In this document: positions 59,918-64,000 of the stretch, piece after piece
Numbering within the stretch: position 1 is the stretch's first letter
Layout of the letters: the number at the start of each line of letters is the position of its first letter
Assembly: GCA_965656535.1 (NCBI GenBank)
Contig: CBFHKX010000001.1
Location: forward strand, 434,001-498,000
Length of the DNA: 64,000 nt
Direction of reading: 5' to 3'
Origin: Lishizhenia sp965656535
GTDB taxonomy: Bacteria; Bacteroidota; Bacteroidia; Flavobacteriales_D; Crocinitomicaceae
The notes under the pieces: generated by a model
Told to the model about the DNA's origin: nothing
What the model saw: only the letters and a program-made list of their open reading frames with translations
The model's database searches: none
Program-made: the position numbers and the translations under genes

Positions 59918-62773
59918 TCAATTGCAATATTTACAGTATTTACTCTCCGGATTATGCTCAAACGGCAGGTCTTTATTGTATATATCTTGTATTATTGAGT
60001 GAATGGTTTCTTCAAAAATGTCCATTAATTTATCGGTATCCTCGTTAGTGAGTTTATTAGTAAGGTAAAATGGACTATCATCAATATTAACCATCGATAA
60101 AATACCAGTTTGTTTTGGATATGGCTGATCAGGGAAGGCTTCTTTGTAAAGCATGTTGTAAATCAATAATTGAAATACGAAATTTTTCTTTTCTAAGGTT
60201 TTCTTCAGTGATTCAACTTCGGTTTTTCCTTTCGTTACTCCTGTAATTTTAACTTTATCTTCATCGCATTTTCCTGATTTATAATCGAGTATACGCGTAG
60301 TTTCTAAATAATCATCTATTCTATCTATAAAACCTGTAAACCGAACAGACTTTAGTTGCTGTTCTACTTCAACCTTAATTTCTTTTGAGAATTTACCTTC
60401 TACACACTCAATAAATAACTTTCCATCCGGATTTTCTTCAAGTTCTTTTTTTTGTTTGCTTAAAATTTTCTTCATTAAAAACTCTGCTACTTGAATGCTA
60501 AGAAAGTTTTTTCCCGTGGTGAGGTGTTCCTTTTTATTATCAAAATGCTGTATAAACTCAGATTGTAAAATGGCCGGAAACGTTTTTATCATCTTATCTA
60601 TATCAAATGATGTAACGTTTCTGTATCCTGATTTCTCTTTTAATTCTTTATCGTAACGTGCAAAAGGTTCAAATAATTTTTCCAGTGTGTTGTGAATAAA
60701 GCTACCAAAGTTATTTGCCTCAATATCTTCTTCAACTTCTTTTTCTTCGCCAAATCCAAGTATGTATCGATAATAAAAGTCGAGTGGACAAGCAAGAAAT
60801 TTATTCAGTGCAGATGCAGATGTTTTATTTTGGAAATATTCATCTAATCTAGCCAAAATTGCATCCGACTTATTTACCGATATCTTTTCACTGCTTTGCT
60901 CTGTATCTTTTATTGTGTAATCTTTTTCTACATAACTTATATTGGCGTTACTTCTAGCCATTTCTAATTTAATTTGATGTAGGTATCTACTTGGCTCATC
61001 CACACCCATGGCGTGCTCTGCAGAAGAATAAGTAATCCAAATTTTCTCTGCATGATGAAACATACGATAGATATGATGTGCAAATAAACCTTGTTTTTCT
61101 CTGGGTGTAGGTAACCCATGAAAACGCCTTAAATCCATTGGTATCAATGTCTGAATAGGATTGTTGGGAGGCATGCTTCCTTCGTTAAGTCCAATAACGA
61201 TTAAATTCTTAAAATCTAGTAAACGCGTTTCCAATAATCCCATTATCTGTAAACCATCAAGAGGATTTCCGTAATATGCTAAGCTTTCTGAAGCCCAATG
61301 CTCAGTAAAAATAGATTTGAAGGTTTTAAAAGATAATAGCGGTTTAAATTCGTCTAATATATTTGTAAGTTTCACAAGACTCTTGTCAAAATTATATAGA
61401 ATTGCCTTTTCTAAGGTAAAGGCTTCTCCTTGTATAAGTTGAAAGAGTTTACTGTTTAAATTGCGAATATTTTGAGTAGCAAGTTGTGGGTAGTTTTTGT
61501 CTTTCTGATTCCAAACCTGTGTGGTAAGTGTGAGTATCTCTTTTGCTTCTTTCGAGAGATTAATTTTTTCAAGGTTCAAGAATAGCCAATTTTTATCTGC
61601 AATGAATTGCTCAAGATTCACAAGTTCATTTTTATCAGTTTCGGTAAAGATGGCAAGTAAAAAAGGATGTTTAACGAGTTTTAAAAAGTCCTTATAGTAT
61701 AAGCTTTTTGTGTTAAAACGCTCATAATTTTCTTGCATATTAAAAAGCAGTTCACACCAAGACTTTAGCGCCGTGTTTTTGAGTGGAAGTCCGAGTGTGA
61801 TATTGGCTTCTTTAATTTTATTTGGAATATTTTTCAGTATAGGAACAATCATTTCTTCGTTCGCTAGCAGCAATACCGTTTCTGACAGTTCATCTACCGG
61901 AATTTCGTCGAGTAGCAGCGTAGCAACTGATTTTGCTTGTCCTGTAGATTGGGTGCAGTTTATCACCTCAATTGTTTTGTTATGCTTCGCAATTTGATTT
62001 TTAAGAAAGGGCGGTTCTTTGAGTCCAAATTCTTCACAAACTGAACGAAGGAAAAACCCAGCTTCATGATTTTTGTCTTTAAAATAAAACGTATCTGCAT
62101 CAATGAAAAACTTGGCTCGACCCATTTTTATAAGCTGTTTGATAATACTCATTTCTGCTTTAGACAGCGCATTAAATCCTGCAAATATGAAGTGTTGCTC
62201 TTTGTTTTTTTCAAACAATACATTTATGTTTTCAGAAAGGTTTTTATAGGCAGCGCCCATATTTAGCGAATGTTCAGACTTGAGCATTTCTTTATAAGCA
62301 GCGTAGTAAGCTGGTAAGCTTTCCCAAAAGATTAAAAATCGTTTTTGACTTTCAGTAATACTTTCTTCATCAATATTCCATGCTTCAAGCTCTCTTACAT
62401 CGCGTAAATTTCTAAATAGTTGTTTGCTTGTTAGCTCATACCTGTCAATTTCGTCAAAATCATTTAACAGCGTTCTACCCCATCTTAAAAATTCGTCTAG
62501 CCCTTTGTTTTCAGAACCGGCTAGTTGTTCATGAATTTTGTACAATTTAAAAACAGCTCTTGTTTTATCAATAATTATTTCATCTGTATGTTGCTTTACC
62601 CATTGGTCAATTGTAATAATTTCAGGAGAAAAAATCGGTGTATTGTAAGTTTCAAATAGTGCTTTTTGTATGTATTTTTTTGCTCGTCTGGATGGAATAA
62701 CGATGGTTAGATTGCTTAGAATATAATCATTCTCTTTGATGTGAGCTGCAATTTCCTCGATGAACTTCTTCAT
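59918..62773 (-). CDS. AddB-like PD-(D/E)XK nuclease family protein
   Basis: 951 residues. A large N-terminal region resembles the inactivated helicase of AddB-type subunits. The C-terminal nuclease has ASALNKFLACPLDFYYRYILGFGEE (about 645-670) and RILDYKSGKCDED with the catalytic D.K. The family forms the second subunit of AddAB-type recombination complexes. No AddA partner is adjacent here. The protein ends KYCKYCN; the third cysteine usual for the 4Fe-4S staple is not visible. Start ATG 62773 overlaps a possible upstream small ORF by 4 bp. Confidence 0.87.
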   Translation of the reverse strand: MKKFIEEIAAHIKENDYILSNLTIVIPSRRAKKYIQKALFETYNTPIFSPEIITIDQWVKQHTDEIIIDKTRAVFKLYKIHEQLAGSENKGLDEFLRWGRTLLNDFDEIDRYELTSKQLFRNLRDVRELEAWNIDEESITESQKRFLIFWESLPAYYAAYKEMLKSEHSLNMGAAYKNLSENINVLFEKNKEQHFIFAGFNALSKAEMSIIKQLIKMGRAKFFIDADTFYFKDKNHEAGFFLRSVCEEFGLKEPPFLKNQIAKHNKTIEVINCTQSTGQAKSVATLLLDEIPVDELSETVLLLANEEMIVPILKNIPNKIKEANITLGLPLKNTALKSWCELLFNMQENYERFNTKSLYYKDFLKLVKHPFLLAIFTETDKNELVNLEQFIADKNWLFLNLEKINLSKEAKEILTLTTQVWNQKDKNYPQLATQNIRNLNSKLFQLIQGEAFTLEKAILYNFDKSLVKLTNILDEFKPLLSFKTFKSIFTEHWASESLAYYGNPLDGLQIMGLLETRLLDFKNLIVIGLNEGSMPPNNPIQTLIPMDLRRFHGLPTPREKQGLFAHHIYRMFHHAEKIWITYSSAEHAMGVDEPSRYLHQIKLEMARSNANISYVEKDYTIKDTEQSSEKISVNKSDAILARLDEYFQNKTSASALNKFLACPLDFYYRYILGFGEEKEVEEDIEANNFGSFIHNTLEKLFEPFARYDKELKEKSGYRNVTSFDIDKMIKTFPAILQSEFIQHFDNKKEHLTTGKNFLSIQVAEFLMKKILSKQKKELEENPDGKLFIECVEGKFSKEIKVEVEQQLKSVRFTGFIDRIDDYLETTRILDYKSGKCDEDKVKITGVTKGKTEVESLKKTLEKKNFVFQLLIYNMLYKEAFPDQPYPKQTGILSMVNIDDSPFYLTNKLTNEDTDKLMDIFEETIHSIIQDIYNKDLPFEHNPESKYCKYCN

Positions 62774-62874
62774 TGTTTTGTTGTTATGTTGTTGGGCAGA
62801 ATAAAAGTAATTAAAATGAAGATACTTCCTACGATTGGCCAGTTTTGTAGTGTAGATTTCTTTTTTCTGTTCAT
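62770..62874 (-). CDS. Possible 34-residue membrane peptide upstream of the AddB-like gene
   Basis: ATG 62874 to TGA 62770 with an ATGA overlap into the nuclease start, a common coupling arrangement. It encodes one hydrophobic stretch (WPIVGSIFILITFILP) after a basic N-terminus. The supporting evidence is only the overlap and the hydrophobic segment. Confidence 0.25.
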   Translation of the reverse strand: MNRKKKSTLQNWPIVGSIFILITFILPNNITTKQ

Positions 62875-62975
62875 GAAATGAATAAATAAAAGATGAGTAA
62901 ATATCTTGTTTATTAAATTATTTAATATACTTTTGATTATATATTCGTCAAAACAATGTTTAAAATAACAACAAA

Positions 62976-63443
62976 ATGAAACATTTAAAAGTAGGAGATG
63001 TAGCTCCAGCATTCAGTGTAAACAACGAGAAAGGAGAGAAAGTTACAAAAGATGACTTTATGGGTCAGAAAGTAGCCATTTACTTTTATCCAAAAGACAA
63101 TACGCCAGGTTGTACAGCGCAAGCATGTAATTTAACAGATAATTACGCTGAGTTAAAGAACCAGAACATTGCAATTGTTGGTGTAAGTGCAGATGACGAA
63201 AAAAAGCATACGAAGTTTATAGAGAAGTACAATTTGCCATTTCCTCTTTTGGCAGATACCGATAAGAAAATGATAAATGATTATGGTGTTTGGGGATTGA
63301 AAAAATTTATGGGCAAGGAGTATGATGGTATTCATAGAACAACTTTTTTAGTAGATGAAAAAGGAGTTATTGTGGATATTATTGAGAAGCCCAAGACAAA
63401 GGCACATGCAGAAGAAATTTTAGAAAGATTTAATAATAAATAA
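62976..63443 (+). CDS. bcp: Thioredoxin-dependent thiol peroxidase (BCP/PrxQ)
   Basis: 155 residues. The peroxidatic C46 lies in PKDNTPGCTAQAC, with the resolving C51 five residues on, as in PrxQ-type enzymes. It reduces peroxides with thioredoxin electrons in the cytosol. GDVAPAFSV and KKHTKFIEKYNLPFPLLAD are conserved. It is 56 bp upstream of recA, same direction. Confidence 0.95.
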   Translation: MKHLKVGDVAPAFSVNNEKGEKVTKDDFMGQKVAIYFYPKDNTPGCTAQACNLTDNYAELKNQNIAIVGVSADDEKKHTKFIEKYNLPFPLLADTDKKMINDYGVWGLKKFMGKEYDGIHRTTFLVDEKGVIVDIIEKPKTKAHAEEILERFNNK

Positions 63444-63498
63444 AGGTCGTAAATACTTTACGATCTAATCATCTACTTTAGCTTAAAAATTAAACGAT

Positions 63499-64000
63499 AT
63501 GGCAGCAAAAGAAGTTAACACAGACAAATTAAAAGCACTCCAGCTTACAATGGAGAAATTAGACAAAACCTTTGGAAAAGGTACCGTTATGAAACTAGGT
63601 GATGGTGTAATTGAAGATATCCCTGTAATCTCTACAGGTTCCGTTACACTTGATTTAGCCTTAGGTGTAGGTGGTTTTCCAAAAGGTAGAATTGTTGAGA
63701 TTTACGGACCAGAATCTTCAGGTAAAACAACATTGGCAATCCATGCAATAGCGGAATGTCAGAAAAATGGTGGAATTGCAGCTATCGTTGATGCTGAACA
63801 TGCCTTTGACCAGTTTTATGCTAAAAGTTTAGGTGTAGATGTAGACAATTTATTAATTTCTCAGCCAGATAATGGTGAGCAAGCATTAGAGATTGCAGAT
63901 AACCTTATTCGTTCTGGAGCAATTGATTTATTGGTTGTAGATTCTGTTGCAGCATTAACTCCAAAAGCAGAGATTGAAGGAGAAATGGGAGACTCTCAAA
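63499..64000 (+). CDS. recA: Recombinase A (partial; continues past window)
   Basis: Starts ATG 63499; 167 codons visible. Walker A is GPESSGKT (residues 70-77) and Walker B-like LLVVDSVAALTP is near 145-157. The N-terminal polymerisation motif (KLKALQLTMEKLDKTFGKGTVMKL) is intact. It forms the strand-exchange filament and, when bound to ssDNA, triggers SOS. No LexA box is obvious upstream. Confidence 0.97.
   Translation, partial: MAAKEVNTDKLKALQLTMEKLDKTFGKGTVMKLGDGVIEDIPVISTGSVTLDLALGVGGFPKGRIVEIYGPESSGKTTLAIHAIAECQKNGGIAAIVDAEHAFDQFYAKSLGVDVDNLLISQPDNGEQALEIADNLIRSGAIDLLVVDSVAALTPKAEIEGEMGDSQ

Noticed and set aside
62770..63012. 80-codon minus-strand frame overlapping the bcp start
   Set aside because: Its 5' half is antisense to bcp and looks random; only the last 34 codons, with the ATGA overlap, were kept as a weak possibility.

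Overview
The window is AT-rich chromosomal DNA from a member of the Bacteroidetes, most likely a flavobacterium. Supporting evidence: several secreted proteins end in type IX secretion (T9SS) sorting domains with a YPNP motif; there is a large TonB-dependent receptor; the families DUF3098, DUF4270 and DUF6150 occur; promoter -7 boxes read TAnnTTTG; and few genes have Shine-Dalgarno sequences. Both ends cut genes: a CtpA-like protease on the left and recA on the right.

Layout. 1-8.6 kb is housekeeping: S41 protease, dCMP deaminase, OmpR-type regulator, sugar-phosphate isomerase, lipB and a hemA-hemC-hemD run. 8.9-18.9 kb holds a LamG/T9SS protein, a LysE transporter, a MORN-like repeat protein, two exported amidohydrolases, a small lipoprotein and superoxide dismutase. 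19-25 kb is an AT-rich accessory block of exported or membrane proteins of unknown role; it carries an insertion-sequence end and a recombinase-like fragment, and is preceded by a candidate structured RNA with its own terminator. 25.1-40.7 kb is core again: glmS, DUF4270, glycogen-synthase-like gene, panC, ribE, queA, truB, uppP, DUF3098, ftsX, a TonB receptor and a CDGSH protein. 40.7-44.6 kb holds a CAU tRNA, tandem repeats, decayed tRNA-like fragments and a helicase fused to an exonuclease. 59.7-64 kb returns to core: tRNA-Leu, an AddB-like nuclease, bcp and recA.

The most remarkable part is 45.7-57.3 kb, an integron-like gene-cassette array. Ten genes or gene groups, all on the minus strand, are separated by imperfect inverted-repeat sites of two sizes (69-72 bp and 135-140 bp). 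Each site behaves like an integron attC: one end carries a constant CG|TT core, and the outer arm of each site is the reverse complement of the first bases of the same cassette, the signature left by cassette circularisation and insertion. Cassette contents include a RibD/DHFR-like reductase, a pair of Cys-rich secreted proteins, a propeller lipoprotein, an erythromycin-esterase-like lipoprotein, a zinc-repeat PD-(D/E)XK nuclease, a T9SS protein, a serine hydrolase and a beta-barrel-like protein. Next to the first cassette lies a tyrosine recombinase that seems to lack the IntI-specific insertion and points the same way as the cassettes. It is a pseudogene (two in-frame stops, missing N-terminus). 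Two IS6-family elements and two short non-coding elements with the same ends have broken the array and its recombinase, so this copy looks immobilised.
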